This document shows, one piece after another, positions 18,119-27,446 of a stretch of DNA of 64,000 nt. Below the pieces are notes generated by a model. It was not told where the DNA came from, did no database searches, and saw nothing but the letters and a program-made list of their open reading frames with translations. Made by a program: the position numbers and the translations under genes. Source of the DNA: JASSUD01 sp031963405 (lineage in GTDB: Bacteria > Pseudomonadota > Gammaproteobacteria > Burkholderiales > Burkholderiaceae). Numbering within the stretch: position 1 is the first letter of the stretch; each line of letters begins with the position of its first letter. Where the stretch lies: NCBI GenBank assembly GCA_031963405.1, contig JASSUJ010000001.1:1860001-1924000 (forward strand), given 5' to 3'.

Positions 18119-18430
18119 TTATAGCGCAGTGAATAGTTTTTGTAATTCACCAGCTTGATACATCTGGGTCAGGATATCCGAGCCACCAATAAATTCACCA
18201 TTTACATATAGCTGCGGAATGGTTGGCCATTGATTGAATTCTTTGACGCCTTGGCGCATTGATTCATCTAGCAAGACATCGATGCTATGAAAATGGTTGA
18301 CGCCACAAGCTTTTAAAAGCTGTACGGCACGGCCTGAAAAACCGCACATAGGAAATTGCGGGCTGCCTTTCATAAAAAGCACGACCGGGTATTCACTAAT
18401 AATTTGTTTAATACGTTCTTGTGTATCCAT
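18119..18430 (-). CDS. grxD: Monothiol glutaredoxin (Grx4/GrxD type)
   Basis: The 103-residue product has the monothiol CGFS active site (PMCGFSGRAV, Cys29), preceded by VVLFMKGSP and followed by the glutathione-binding WPTIPQLYVNGEFIGGSDI. Such proteins carry or transfer [2Fe-2S] clusters. It lies between prmC and ubiX, as in related genomes. A short family A copy lies just upstream of its start. Confidence 0.96.
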   Translation of the reverse strand: MDTQERIKQIISEYPVVLFMKGSPQFPMCGFSGRAVQLLKACGVNHFHSIDVLLDESMRQGVKEFNQWPTIPQLYVNGEFIGGSDILTQMYQAGELQKLFTAL

Positions 18431-18461
18431 GGCTGACTTAATGCTAGCGAGTAGCTTGAGA

Positions 18462-18526
18462 TTGAAGAAACGCTACATAACTCAGCAGGCACGACGCCAC
18501 GCTAGCGTTATGCAGCGTTTCTTTAA
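18462..18526. repeat. Short family A element upstream of grxD
   Basis: The arms GAAGAAACGCTACATAAC and GTTATGCAGCGTTTCTTT pair over about 18 bp with one mismatch. The core is shortened to about 30 bp. It lies 32 bp upstream of the grxD ATG. Confidence 0.7.
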
Positions 18527-18763
18527 GACGAAATGATAACGAGTTTTGCGGTAGGTTGTTAGGGCTTGCTTAAAGTTTTCCAAGTCTTCCTAAAAAGCAT
18601 TCGGCATATAGGAATCAGCAGATAGTTAAATTAGAGAGCGAGATTGCAGTAAAAAGAGGGCGGCGACAAATTTTTGCCTTGCCTCTTACCTTCAATAACA
18701 TTCTTCTTTTTTGAAACTTTGAACAGGCGATTAGCACTGCGTAAAAAGCATTGCAATAAATCG

Positions 18764-19603
18764 CTAAATTATTCCACCACTGATCCGTTCAATACCTGCC
18801 AGATCACATACTGAACGAACTTGCCTAAAGCCATGCTCGTTTAAGCAGGCGCGTACTGCTTGAGCCTGGTCATAGCCGTGCTCTATCCATAATGCGCCAC
18901 CTATTTTCAGCCAAAGCGGTGCCTCATGAATAATTTTATGCACTGCAGTCAGGCCATCTGCATGATCAGTGAGCGCATCAATTGGTTCAAAGCGTAAATC
19001 ACCTTGGCTCAAGTGAGGGTCGCCAGCGGCAATGTAGGGCGGATTACTCACAATCAAATCAAAACGCTCAGTAGTCTTTGCTAAGGCCTGATACCAGTTC
19101 CCCGCTAGCAAACTCAGTGCGCGACTATAAGGCTGCCTGGTTGGCAGCAGCTGGCGCGCATTAATGGCCGCGACAGCAAGCGCCTTGCGGCAACGGTCAG
19201 TGGCCGTCACCTGAGCATCAGGTCGCTGGTGTTTAATGCAAATTGCGATGGCACCGCTGCCTGTACCTAAATCGAGCACAGTGGGGTTGGAGATAGATTG
19301 AATGGCTTCCAGCGCTTGTTCCACTAAACATTCAGTGTCAGGTCGTGGAATTAAAACAGTGGGAGTAATGCGAAAGGTCAGGCCGAAAAATTCTCTATAG
19401 CCAATCAGTTGCGCGATTGGTTCACCATTAAGGCGCCGCTTTTCAAGCGTCTGGAATGCAGCCATGCTGGCTTCATTGAGCACTTCATGCGCACGCGTAA
19501 TCAGCTCAGTGCGTGAGTAGCCAAGCGCATTAGCGAGTAACACGCGTGCTTCAAACGCGTTTAGCGAGCTTGTACCTAAGAGACAGGCAATAGTAGTGGG
19601 CAT
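18764..19603 (-). CDS. prmC: PrmC, release factor glutamine methyltransferase
   Basis: PrmC methylates the glutamine of the GGQ motif in release factors RF1 and RF2. The 279-residue product has the N-terminal helical domain (PIAQLIGYREFFG, VLIPRPDTE), the SAM-binding motif DLGTGSG at 111-117 and the catalytic NPPY at 187-190. In many bacteria prfA lies directly upstream; here the upstream neighbour is pepA after a 257-bp spacer, so that link is broken. The start gives the normal length. Confidence 0.95.
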   Translation of the reverse strand: MPTTIACLLGTSSLNAFEARVLLANALGYSRTELITRAHEVLNEASMAAFQTLEKRRLNGEPIAQLIGYREFFGLTFRITPTVLIPRPDTECLVEQALEAIQSISNPTVLDLGTGSGAIAICIKHQRPDAQVTATDRCRKALAVAAINARQLLPTRQPYSRALSLLAGNWYQALAKTTERFDLIVSNPPYIAAGDPHLSQGDLRFEPIDALTDHADGLTAVHKIIHEAPLWLKIGGALWIEHGYDQAQAVRACLNEHGFRQVRSVCDLAGIERISGGII

Positions 19604-19765
19604 GCGGCAGAATAAATTGTTGGGATAAAAATAGACCTAATGTATTTGGAAATTGTGTTTGCCAATTATTTAAGGGCAATGTATTCAGCTGTAGCAAGTT
19701 CTTTAGCCTTTGATTTAGAAAGCACTGAATACATAGACTGTACCGCGCCCAACCTAACCGTTATC

Positions 19766-19796
19766 GGGTATAGGTTGGGGTTCGCAACCTATACCC
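19766..19796. other. 12-bp perfect hairpin in the prmC-pepA spacer
   Basis: GGGTATAGGTTG and its exact complement enclose a 7-base loop. No U-tract follows on either strand, so it is a doubtful terminator; it lies downstream of pepA and upstream of prmC. A weaker inverted repeat (TGTATTCAG, CTGAATACA) lies just to the left at 19680-19733. Confidence 0.45.
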
Positions 19797-19860
19797 AAGC
19801 TGCGTGGACTAGAAAGAAAAATGGGCTAGGCTGGCGCAGTATGTCGACTGTGCTACTGCG

Positions 19861-21387
19861 TTAATCCAACCCTTGACCGGCACGATTAATTAAAAACTGG
19901 GTAAGCATGGCGACAGGTCGGCCAGTTGCTCCTTTGTGTTCGCCACTTTTCCACGCTGTGCCAGCAATATCAAGATGCGCCCAAGTGTAGGCCTGGGTAA
20001 AGCGTGCTAGAAAGCAAGCCGCTGTCACACTACCGGCGGGCCGTCCACCAATATTGGCGACATCGGCGAAATTAGACTTTAATTGGCTTGCGTATTCGGC
20101 ATCGAGAGGCATGCGCCATGCTGGATCATCTGCGTGGTCCGCTGCGGCTAGAAGCTCTTGCGCCAGTGCATCATCTTTGTCACGCGCATAAAGCCCACTA
20201 CGATGATGGCCCAAGGCGATGACGCAGGCACCGGTGAGTGTAGCAATATCAATCACTGCCGCAGGCTTAAAGCGTGCTACATAGGTCAGTGCATCACACA
20301 AAATGAGGCGTCCTTCCGCATCGGTGTTCAAAATTTCAATCGTCTGACCTGACATGCTGGTCACGATATCGCCAGGCTTACTGGCATTCCCCGCAGGCAT
20401 GTTTTCGCACGTAGGAATGACAGCGATTACATTCAACTTAAGCTTCATTTCTGCGACCGCGCGCATTGTTCCTAAGACCGACGCTGCGCCGCACATATCG
20501 TATTTCATCTCATCCATGTGTTCACCTGGCTTGAGTGAAATGCCGCCTGAATCAAATGTAATGCCTTTACCTACCAACACAATAGGCGCTTCTTTAGCGG
20601 CGGCTCCTTGGTGCTCTAAGACAATAAATTTTGGTGCCTCAGTTGAACCTTTAGCAACAGAAAGAAACGACCCCATTTTTAGGGCTTCAATTTGCTTTTG
20701 ACTTAGGACTTTAACCTTCAACTGCAACTCTCGCGCGAGACGCTCTGCCTCGTCAGCAAGATAGGTGGGCGTACAAATATTGCCAGGCAGATTAGCCAAG
20801 TTACGTGTGAGATCTATTCCATTCGCTAATGCAACACCTTGTTTAAGTGCAACTTTGCTGACTTTCTCAGTGATTGTATCGACCGTCAGCGTGATTTTGG
20901 GTGCAGCAAATGGATTAGCCTTTGGTTCGCTTTTTAATTGCGTGAATTGGTAGGCAGTGGCACGTGCCAATACGATCGACTGATGGACTGCCCAAGCGGC
21001 GCTGCGATCGCTGACTGGCTGCTGCGCAAGTGTCCAAACTATTTGCGTCAGCTGACGTGTGGCAAGGGCGCGCCATGCAGCGCGGGCTGTTTTTAAGAAG
21101 ACCTTGTGAGTGAATGCTTCCCGTTTGCCCAAATTGACCAGTAAAACATGAGTTTTACCTTTTGCGAGGGCTTCATATAGCATCAAGGTAGCGCCAGCTT
21201 CCTCTTTAAATTCACTTACCTTTTGCATGCGAGTGAGTAAGCTCTGACTAGCCTGATTAACTAATGCGCTTAAATCAGACAGTTTTTGCCCACTAAAAAC
21301 GCCAACGACGATACAGTCATACTTCCCACCCAAGAAAATGTTTTGAGCATCCTCGGTCCAGTCACAAGCTTTTATGCTAAATTCCAT
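19861..21387 (-). CDS. pepA: Leucyl (cytosol) aminopeptidase PepA
   Basis: This is an M17 zinc/manganese aminopeptidase that removes N-terminal residues from peptides; family members can also bind DNA. The catalytic C-terminal half has VGKGITFDSGGISLKPG, MKYDMCGAASVLG, the signature NTDAEGRL and VDIATLTGACVIALG. The start at 21387 (MEFSIKAC) is favoured over 21402 because GAGGATAAAG lies at a proper distance. It is full length (508 residues) and divergent from lptF. Confidence 0.95.
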   Translation of the reverse strand: MEFSIKACDWTEDAQNIFLGGKYDCIVVGVFSGQKLSDLSALVNQASQSLLTRMQKVSEFKEEAGATLMLYEALAKGKTHVLLVNLGKREAFTHKVFLKTARAAWRALATRQLTQIVWTLAQQPVSDRSAAWAVHQSIVLARATAYQFTQLKSEPKANPFAAPKITLTVDTITEKVSKVALKQGVALANGIDLTRNLANLPGNICTPTYLADEAERLARELQLKVKVLSQKQIEALKMGSFLSVAKGSTEAPKFIVLEHQGAAAKEAPIVLVGKGITFDSGGISLKPGEHMDEMKYDMCGAASVLGTMRAVAEMKLKLNVIAVIPTCENMPAGNASKPGDIVTSMSGQTIEILNTDAEGRLILCDALTYVARFKPAAVIDIATLTGACVIALGHHRSGLYARDKDDALAQELLAAADHADDPAWRMPLDAEYASQLKSNFADVANIGGRPAGSVTAACFLARFTQAYTWAHLDIAGTAWKSGEHKGATGRPVAMLTQFLINRAGQGLD

Positions 21388-21459
21388 TGGCTTTATCCTC
21401 ATAAAATAATTTCGGCAATTATCTGTTGTGTTCTGTCTGATTAATTATTTAAACTGTTC

Positions 21460-21522
21460 GGGAAGCGCTGAATAAGCCGGGAGCGTCAGCATTCCTTGCT
21501 CGCGATTTATTCAGCGCTGTTA
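21460..21522. repeat. Short family A element between pepA and lptF
   Basis: GGAAGCGCTGAATAA and TTTATTCAGCGCT are complementary arms. Only about 30 bp of core remain (GTCAGCATTCCTTGCTCGC). It sits in the divergent promoter region of pepA and lptF. Confidence 0.7.
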
Positions 21523-21607
21523 AATGAACCCATTCAGCACAGCGTGCTCTTTTTAAATTTTGTTCAAAGCAGCTTGCACATAGCAAGCTAAAAGGTTCCG
21601 ATCTAGC

Positions 21608-22720
21608 ATGATTTTCGCACGTTCCCTACAACGCGAACTTGCCTATACAGCAGGCGCCATATTTACGGTGCTGCTTACCCTTGTGCTCGTGACAATGATG
21701 ATTCGCATTGTTGGTTTGGCCGCTACAGGCCAAATTGACCCGCGCGACGTCTTAGTCATGATGGGCTTGACGACGCTTGGCTATCTATCGGTCATGCTAG
21801 TCGTGACGCTTTTCGTCTCCATTCTCTTTGTACTGACACGTTGGTACCGTGACTCAGAGATGATCATGTGGTTATCGGCTGGAGTGAGTCTAGTACAGTT
21901 TATTAGGCCAGTGGCGGTTTTTGCTGCGCCGATTATTGCGCTGATCGCTTTTTCGGCTTTTGTTAGCTGGCCGTGGTCGCATCAAAAAAGTAAGCTGCTT
22001 AGTGAAAATTTTGCTCGGCGTGATCAAATATCACTCCTGACTTCCGGACAGTTTCGTGAGTCTGCCAATAACCATCAAGTATTTTTCGTCGAAAATCTAT
22101 TGCCGCAGACAATGCAAGTGCGCAATGTTTTTGTGGCAAACACCGAACATGGCAAAGTCAGCGTGGTGGTATCAAGCCAAGGGCATATTGAAACGCAAGC
22201 TGATGGAACACGCTTTGTGGTACTCGAAAAAGGCCGCCGTTACGATGGCCAGCCCGGCAAGCTTGATTATCGGATTATGGAATTTGAGCGTTATGGTGTA
22301 CGCATTGAAAATCGTCAACTTCCGAATACGACCACGACAGCAGGTACCTCGACGCTCGATTTAATTCGTAAGCCTACCCCGGTCAATCTGGGTGAGCTTG
22401 CTTGGCGTATCGGCCTGCCGCTAGTGGCGATTAACCTGATGCTACTGGCGATTCCCCTGGCTTATCAAAACCCTCGGCGTAGCCGCGCGGTTAACTTGAT
22501 TATGGCTGTTTTGATCTACTTTACTTATTCAAACTTGCTCAACTTGACGCAAGCGTGGATTGAACAAAAAAAACTTTCATTCAGTGTTGGCGTTTGGCTT
22601 TTGCATCTCGTGACGGCAGCAGGGGTGAGTGCGTTTTTCTGGTGGCGCTGGCGTAATCGGCCTCTCTTTGAGGCTTTGACTGGCCGCCTGGCTCTAACGC
22701 TAACGCGCAAGGAGAAATAA
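21608..22720 (+). CDS. lptF: LptF, lipopolysaccharide export permease
   Basis: LptF and LptG form the membrane part of the LptB2FG transporter that extracts LPS from the inner membrane. The 370 residues start MIFARSLQRELAYTAGAIF, with three N-terminal helices, a periplasmic jellyroll-like domain (about 120-265) and three C-terminal helices. IPLAYQNPRRSR is the cytoplasmic motif typical of LptF. lptG follows after 3 bp, so they are co-expressed. LPS is therefore probably made. Confidence 0.95.
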   Translation: MIFARSLQRELAYTAGAIFTVLLTLVLVTMMIRIVGLAATGQIDPRDVLVMMGLTTLGYLSVMLVVTLFVSILFVLTRWYRDSEMIMWLSAGVSLVQFIRPVAVFAAPIIALIAFSAFVSWPWSHQKSKLLSENFARRDQISLLTSGQFRESANNHQVFFVENLLPQTMQVRNVFVANTEHGKVSVVVSSQGHIETQADGTRFVVLEKGRRYDGQPGKLDYRIMEFERYGVRIENRQLPNTTTTAGTSTLDLIRKPTPVNLGELAWRIGLPLVAINLMLLAIPLAYQNPRRSRAVNLIMAVLIYFTYSNLLNLTQAWIEQKKLSFSVGVWLLHLVTAAGVSAFFWWRWRNRPLFEALTGRLALTLTRKEK

Positions 22721-22723
22721 GCC

Positions 22724-23881
22724 ATGCGTATCTTTGAGCGTTATTTAGCGCGGCAAATTTATCAGGTATTTATATTTATATTATTTGCCTTCTCGGGCTT
22801 ATTTTTTTTCTTCGATTTAATTAGTGAATTAAATTCGGTCGGGCATGGAAATTATAAGTTGGGCTATGCAATGGTGCGGGTGGCGCTACTGACACCCTCA
22901 CGCTTCTACGAAATTATTCCGGTTGCTGCATTAATTAGCGCGATTTATGTGTTTGCCAATTTAGCGGCTAATTCTGAATACACTATTTTCCGTATCTCAG
23001 GCTTATCGATTCAGCAAGCGCTGCGCTCACTGATGAAGATTGGCATACCGTTAATTGTTATTTTATTTTTACTGGGAGAGCTCATCGGTCCTTATGCCGA
23101 TCAGTTATCAGAACGCATACGCCTTAAAGCCCTTGGCTCGACCGTTTCGTCAAATTTTCAGTCAGGGGTATGGGTCAAAGATACGCTGGACAATGATGGG
23201 CAAGGCCGGCAAATTACACGCTTTGTCAATGTTGGCAAACTTGAGCCCGATACGACTATCCGCAATGTACGCATTTATGAATTTGATGAGCAATTTCGGT
23301 TAACAGGCATCCAAACTGCACAAAGTGGGCAATTTTCGCCGCCTAATCACTGGCAGCTAAAAGAAGTGACCACTACACGCTTAATTGATTTACCTACCCT
23401 ACCTGTTGACTTGAGTAATACCTCAAATTCTCTGCGTCCCGTCTATCGCTCGCAGCAAACTGCGCTGCCTGAATATTTGATGCGCTCTCAATTAACGCCA
23501 GCCATACTTTCAGTGCTGCTAGTGTCTGCTGAACGCATGTCAATTCTCGATTTATTCTCCTATATCCGCCACTTGAAAGAAAACCGTCAAGACACACAGG
23601 CTTATGAAGTTGCACTGTGGCGTAAGTTCGCCTATCCATTTGCGGTTTTGGTTATGCTCTCTTTGTCACTTCCTTTTGCTTATCTCCATACCCGCGCAGG
23701 GGGAGTCGGCATTAAAGTATTTGGCGGTATTATGCTTGGCATGAGCTTTCAGCTAATTAATACCCTGTTTTCCCATATTGGCACGCTAAAAACTTGGCCT
23801 GCTCCACTCACGGCTGCACTACCAAGTGGTATGTACTTAGCGTTGAGTATTGCCGCTCTTTGTTGGGTTGATCGACATTAG
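22724..23881 (+). CDS. lptG: LptG, lipopolysaccharide export permease
   Basis: LptG is the partner of LptF in the LPS transporter. The 385-residue product has the family N-terminus MRIFERYLARQIYQ, the coupling region after helix 2 (NSEYTIFRISGLS), a periplasmic domain and the last three helices. An AAGGAGAAATAAGCC ribosome region overlaps the lptF stop. Its own TAG stop is the first three bases of a family A element. Confidence 0.95.
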   Translation: MRIFERYLARQIYQVFIFILFAFSGLFFFFDLISELNSVGHGNYKLGYAMVRVALLTPSRFYEIIPVAALISAIYVFANLAANSEYTIFRISGLSIQQALRSLMKIGIPLIVILFLLGELIGPYADQLSERIRLKALGSTVSSNFQSGVWVKDTLDNDGQGRQITRFVNVGKLEPDTTIRNVRIYEFDEQFRLTGIQTAQSGQFSPPNHWQLKEVTTTRLIDLPTLPVDLSNTSNSLRPVYRSQQTALPEYLMRSQLTPAILSVLLVSAERMSILDLFSYIRHLKENRQDTQAYEVALWRKFAYPFAVLVMLSLSLPFAYLHTRAGGVGIKVFGGIMLGMSFQLINTLFSHIGTLKTWPAPLTAALPSGMYLALSIAALCWVDRH

Positions 23882-23977
23882 ACCGCTTTCGCCCCCCAGA
23901 GCGGCGTCATGCCTTCTTGCCATACTTAATGGACTAGCAGAAAAGCATTCCTTGCTACGGGGGCGAAAGAGGCCTAC
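23879..23977. repeat. Family A element starting at the lptG stop codon
   Basis: The left end TAGACCGCTTTCGCCCCC pairs with GGGGGCGAAAGAGGCCTA at the right. The core GCGGCGTCATGCCTTCTTGC and CATTCCTTGCTAC is conserved. The terminal TAG is the stop codon of lptG. Confidence 0.85.
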
Positions 23978-24027
23978 TGAAAAATCTTTTTGAAAAAATT
24001 AATGCCTATTTGCGAGAGGAACTAAAA

Positions 24028-24687
24028 ATGAATAAATACATAGTTACGTTGATTCTATTCCCTCTCGTACTGGGCAGCACCGCGGCTTGTGCATTAGATA
24101 GGCTAGAGGCAAAGTCATCCTCTACAGTCGATACCTTGGCTAATCACAAAGCAGCAGAACCACTTGTGCGCTCTGTATTTGTAAAAACACAAGTTGCTTT
24201 TGCCCCTTGGGATGACGTAGAGGGCATGATCGTGAAAGCGCTTGATAAAGCGCGTGAGCAGATATTGGTGCAAGCGTACGTACTGTCCAATAAAAAAATT
24301 GTCGCGGCCTTAATTCGAGCACATGCTAGAAAGGTAGATGTGCGAGTATTAGTTGACTATACCCAAATGCAAGAGCGTGTTACTCGTGTTGCTGAACTAG
24401 TACAGGCAGATATCCCGGTGCGCTTAGAAATGCGTTATCACAGTGCGCACAATAAACTCATCGTGATCGATCCAGCGCGCACCTCCGATGCCACCGTTAT
24501 TACCGGCAGCATGAATTACAGCGATACCTCCCCGCATAAAAATGCCGAAAACGTACTGATCATTAGCGGCACTTCTGATTTAGCCCGAGATTATGCGAGA
24601 AATTGGCATCGCCACGCACAACAAGCGGTGCCTTATACCGCTGCTTGCCATCGCCAAAAAAGTCTTTGCGCCGCTAGCCCAGCTTGA
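24028..24687 (+). CDS. Secreted phospholipase D-family protein (Nuc-like), single HKD motif
   Basis: The product (219 residues from the ATG at 24028, chosen for GAGAGGAACTAAAA upstream) has a signal peptide ending near TAACA/LD. One PLD catalytic motif HNKLIVID is followed by TGSMNYSD and KNAENVLI, the layout of Nuc-type endonucleases that dimerise to form the active site. It acts outside the cytoplasm, most likely as a periplasmic or exported nuclease or phospholipase. It is convergent with the TrbM-like gene at the end of the secretion locus. A nuc gene is likewise linked to the tra region of IncN plasmids, so this association is familiar. Confidence 0.88.
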   Translation: MNKYIVTLILFPLVLGSTAACALDRLEAKSSSTVDTLANHKAAEPLVRSVFVKTQVAFAPWDDVEGMIVKALDKAREQILVQAYVLSNKKIVAALIRAHARKVDVRVLVDYTQMQERVTRVAELVQADIPVRLEMRYHSAHNKLIVIDPARTSDATVITGSMNYSDTSPHKNAENVLIISGTSDLARDYARNWHRHAQQAVPYTAACHRQKSLCAASPA

Positions 24688-24715
24688 TGCTATCGCTGGG
24701 TTCAGCAGATCTTCC

Positions 24716-25210
24716 TTAAGTTTTTTTAGGGCCAGGTGGTATGACACCGCTATCCGGTTTAGGTGGGCCTTGCAAAGGTGTGTAGTTCGGAACAGAAGTC
24801 CCTTTATAATATTCTGTGCTAGGCGCACCTACTTTAAGTTTCCATTGACGGGTATACAGGGCGCCTTTTAATGAGATGTCGATCACGGCCTCTGCGTTAC
24901 ATTCCTCCTTGTCGGTACGTAAATCAGGACGACAAAAATCTTTTCCTGCTTTTCGGTGTGTCACGTTCATCGCAGGAAGATTTTCCGGGCGAGACCCACA
25001 AGTCACAGTATGGGAGCCTTCTGCAAAGGTATTGAATACTTCCTGCACGAAGGGCTGGCAAGTAGGCTCTCCTGCAACTTTTGGGTCCAGCATGCAGAAA
25101 TAGGTTTTGCATGCGTCGTCGATAGTTAAGGTTTGCGCATGAGCGGCATAGAGAGGGGTAAGCGTGGCTATGCCGATGAGGTAAGAGAAGACGCGTCTAG
25201 TAGAAATCAT
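24716..25210 (-). CDS. TrbM/KikA-like secreted conjugation-associated protein
   Basis: From the ATG at 25210 the product has 164 residues with a signal peptide (cleavage near YAAHA/QT). The mature N-terminus DDACKTYFCMLDPKVAGEPTC and CQPFVQEVFNTFA fits the Cys-rich TrbM family, found with P-type conjugation systems. Other cysteines (TCGSRP, DFCRPD, EECNAE) suggest disulfides and a periplasmic location. The tail is Pro-rich. An ATG 13 codons upstream is possible but would bury the signal peptide. It ends the secretion locus. The family assignment is by pattern and moderate. Confidence 0.6.
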   Translation of the reverse strand: MISTRRVFSYLIGIATLTPLYAAHAQTLTIDDACKTYFCMLDPKVAGEPTCQPFVQEVFNTFAEGSHTVTCGSRPENLPAMNVTHRKAGKDFCRPDLRTDKEECNAEAVIDISLKGALYTRQWKLKVGAPSTEYYKGTSVPNYTPLQGPPKPDSGVIPPGPKKT

Positions 25211-25262
25211 ATTGTGCCGTGAAGTTTTATTGTAGAGAGTTACTAGCATTTTTAGACATGAC

Positions 25263-25411
25263 TTAGAACCTGTTTAGTAATTGTTCAAAAGGTCGTCAGT
25301 CGGGGGATGACGGAACGGAGGAACCGGAGTGTACGTGGGTGTACATGAGGATTCCGAGTACCGCCTGACCCCGAATCACGGCCTTTTGGGCGATTACTAA
25401 ACAGGTTCTTA
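25263..25411. repeat. Family B element, well preserved
   Basis: Arms TTAGAACCTGTTTAGTAAT and ATTACTAAACAGGTTCTTA are near-perfect complements over 20 bp. The core includes GTCAGTCGGGGGATGACGG, GTACATGAGGATTCCGAG and AATCACGGCC. It lies directly against the family A element at 25410 upstream of virD4's 3' end. Confidence 0.85.
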
Positions 25412-25523
25412 GAGAAGGCCTGCATAACTTTGTAGCAAGGCGTGACGAAAGCCGAACACCCGCAAATAAATGAGTACGGCCAGTAGACTTGGCGCCACTA
25501 CAGGGTTAAGCAGACCTCCTTTA
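25410..25523. repeat. Family A element ending at the virD4 stop codon
   Basis: TAGAGAAGGCCTGCATAAC pairs with GTTAAGCAGACCTCCTTTA at the right. The inner part is diverged (GCAAGGCGTGACG, GTACGGCCAGTAGAC). Read on the minus strand the right end is TAAAGGAGGTCTGC, and its TAA is the stop of virD4. Confidence 0.75.
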
Positions 25524-27425
25524 GACTTTTTCGTCATGCAGACGATCACTAGATGCCGGGGCTGCTATTTTGGAGCGTGCAGAAAAAACGGGATCTAAAA
25601 AATAAAGAATTTGCTTGCCATAAATAGGAGCGTGGCCCGCCATAAAGATGAGCATGTCACCGGCTTCTACAACATTACCCTTTACATCTTTCTGGGCAGC
25701 AGGCAAACGCATAACCTCATCGGGTGTCAGTAAAGGCCGTTGGGTTTCCTGACGAGACGCCGATACGTTTGACAACCCCCCCAGTTTGCTGCCCGAATAA
25801 GAGTGAGATTGTTTAACAATCGTAGCAGTGCCCGCCATCTTAGAAAGCAATTCTGCCGTTTCCACTTTGTTGGGGGCATAAGCGATGCGCACATGGCAGT
25901 TGGAAAAAATACTTTCGTCTTTGCCATAGGCTGTCCATAGCTGAGAAATATCTTGAATAATGAGATAGGCTTTGAGGCCATAACCGGCAATAAAAGCCAG
26001 CGCTTCTTCAAAAACTTCTAGCTTGCCAAGACTTGGAAATTCATCGATCAAAAGTAGCAAGCGGTGTTTATAGCTGGCTACACTGCGCCCGTCCTTAAAT
26101 TCCATTTTTTCAGTCAGCGCACGCATAATTTGCGTAACCACCAACCGTATCAATGGCTTGATCCGGTCTTTATCGGAAGGGGGGACCACGAGATATAACG
26201 AAACAGGTGCGTCATGATTCATCAAGTCGTCGATCTTGAAGTCACTGTATGCCGTATTGCGCGCCACAATGGGGTCTCGATATAAGGTGAGGTAAGAGAC
26301 AGCGCTTGACAGTACGCTAGACATTTCTTCCTCTGCTTTGTTAAGCATATCTCGAGCGACGGTGGCAACCACAGGGTGGGTATAAGTATGCCGATTTTCC
26401 GTATTGACCCAGTCGCGCTCACCCAATATATCGTGGGGGGTAGTCAGCATGTGCTCAAGCGTTGCCTGAATCGTGCGTGCTGGATCGGTAAGAAAGTCAA
26501 CGATGCCACTTAGTGTTTTATTGGGTTCCGAGTATAAAACGTGAAGTAGGGTGCCGACTAATAAGGCTTGACTGGTTTTTTGCCAATGGTCTTGTAGGCC
26601 TTTCCCCTCTGGGTCGACAATCATGGTCATGATGTTTTGGGCATCAGCCACTTCTCTATCTGTACCAATGCGCACTTGATTTAACGGATTAAAGCGCACC
26701 CCAGAGCCATCCATGCCAGTAGGTTCAAACTTTAATACTTTATTGCCGGCTTCTTGTTGTCGCCAGCCAGCGGTAAGCGCCCAATTCTCACCCTTAATAT
26801 CGTAAATCAAGGCACTATGCGGCCAAGAAAGCAGGGTAGGTAAGACTAGCCCCACCCCTTTACCAGAGCGTGTAGGCGCAAAAGCCATAACATGCTCAGG
26901 ACCATCGTGCCTAAGGTAGTTGATGTCACCGTGCTTAGGGTCCTTCCAGGCACCAATATAGACGCCGCTGCCCGCATTTAATAAACCAGTTGCTTTGACT
27001 TCTTTGCCGCTCGCCCAATGCGCAGATCCATGCAGACTTTCTCCTCCTTTATCTAGCTCAGATAATGTTTGTTGCACGCGATAGAGCACGTAACTGATAG
27101 ATGCAGTGATGCAAATCGCGGTAAACCAAAGTGCCTGAGACAGATAAGGTGACACCCCTGGATGTCGCAGGCTGCTGTATCGGCCATACCATATTGCGCC
27201 GTCAAAAGGACCGTAGATCTTAAGTAAGCCAAGGGTAAATAGGGGCTCGCCTAGCACGCGTTGATAGCCTAAGCGATAAGCGAGATATTGCGTGCTGATA
27301 AAAAAAGCGGCGCTAATTAATACAATCCCCATGGCAATATAACGCCACAAAATTGTGCTTGGGTTAGCCGTATTACTAGGCAGTTTATAGAGCGGAGTTT
27401 GCAGAGGGCCAGGCTCATGACTCAT
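25521..27425 (-). CDS. virD4: VirD4/TraG-type type IV secretion coupling protein
   Basis: This ATPase recruits substrates and docks them at the secretion channel. The 634-residue product has two N-terminal membrane helices (about 27-46 and 97-114), the Walker A motif PTRSGKGVG near 184-192, and Walker B LLLLIDEFPSLGKLEVFEEAL. IIQDISQLWTAYGKDESIFSNC is typical of TraG/VirD4. It closes the virB gene series on the same strand, 197 bp after virB10; that gap holds two family A copies. The stop codon is supplied by a third element. It is full length. Confidence 0.95.
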   Translation of the reverse strand: MSHEPGPLQTPLYKLPSNTANPSTILWRYIAMGIVLISAAFFISTQYLAYRLGYQRVLGEPLFTLGLLKIYGPFDGAIWYGRYSSLRHPGVSPYLSQALWFTAICITASISYVLYRVQQTLSELDKGGESLHGSAHWASGKEVKATGLLNAGSGVYIGAWKDPKHGDINYLRHDGPEHVMAFAPTRSGKGVGLVLPTLLSWPHSALIYDIKGENWALTAGWRQQEAGNKVLKFEPTGMDGSGVRFNPLNQVRIGTDREVADAQNIMTMIVDPEGKGLQDHWQKTSQALLVGTLLHVLYSEPNKTLSGIVDFLTDPARTIQATLEHMLTTPHDILGERDWVNTENRHTYTHPVVATVARDMLNKAEEEMSSVLSSAVSYLTLYRDPIVARNTAYSDFKIDDLMNHDAPVSLYLVVPPSDKDRIKPLIRLVVTQIMRALTEKMEFKDGRSVASYKHRLLLLIDEFPSLGKLEVFEEALAFIAGYGLKAYLIIQDISQLWTAYGKDESIFSNCHVRIAYAPNKVETAELLSKMAGTATIVKQSHSYSGSKLGGLSNVSASRQETQRPLLTPDEVMRLPAAQKDVKGNVVEAGDMLIFMAGHAPIYGKQILYFLDPVFSARSKIAAPASSDRLHDEKV

Positions 27426-27446
27426 AGAAAGGGCAGCCTAATTTTG

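Noticed and set aside
19640..19864. 74-residue plus-strand ORF between prmC and pepA
   Set aside because: It runs through two inverted repeats, lacks a family signature and overlaps the pepA end.
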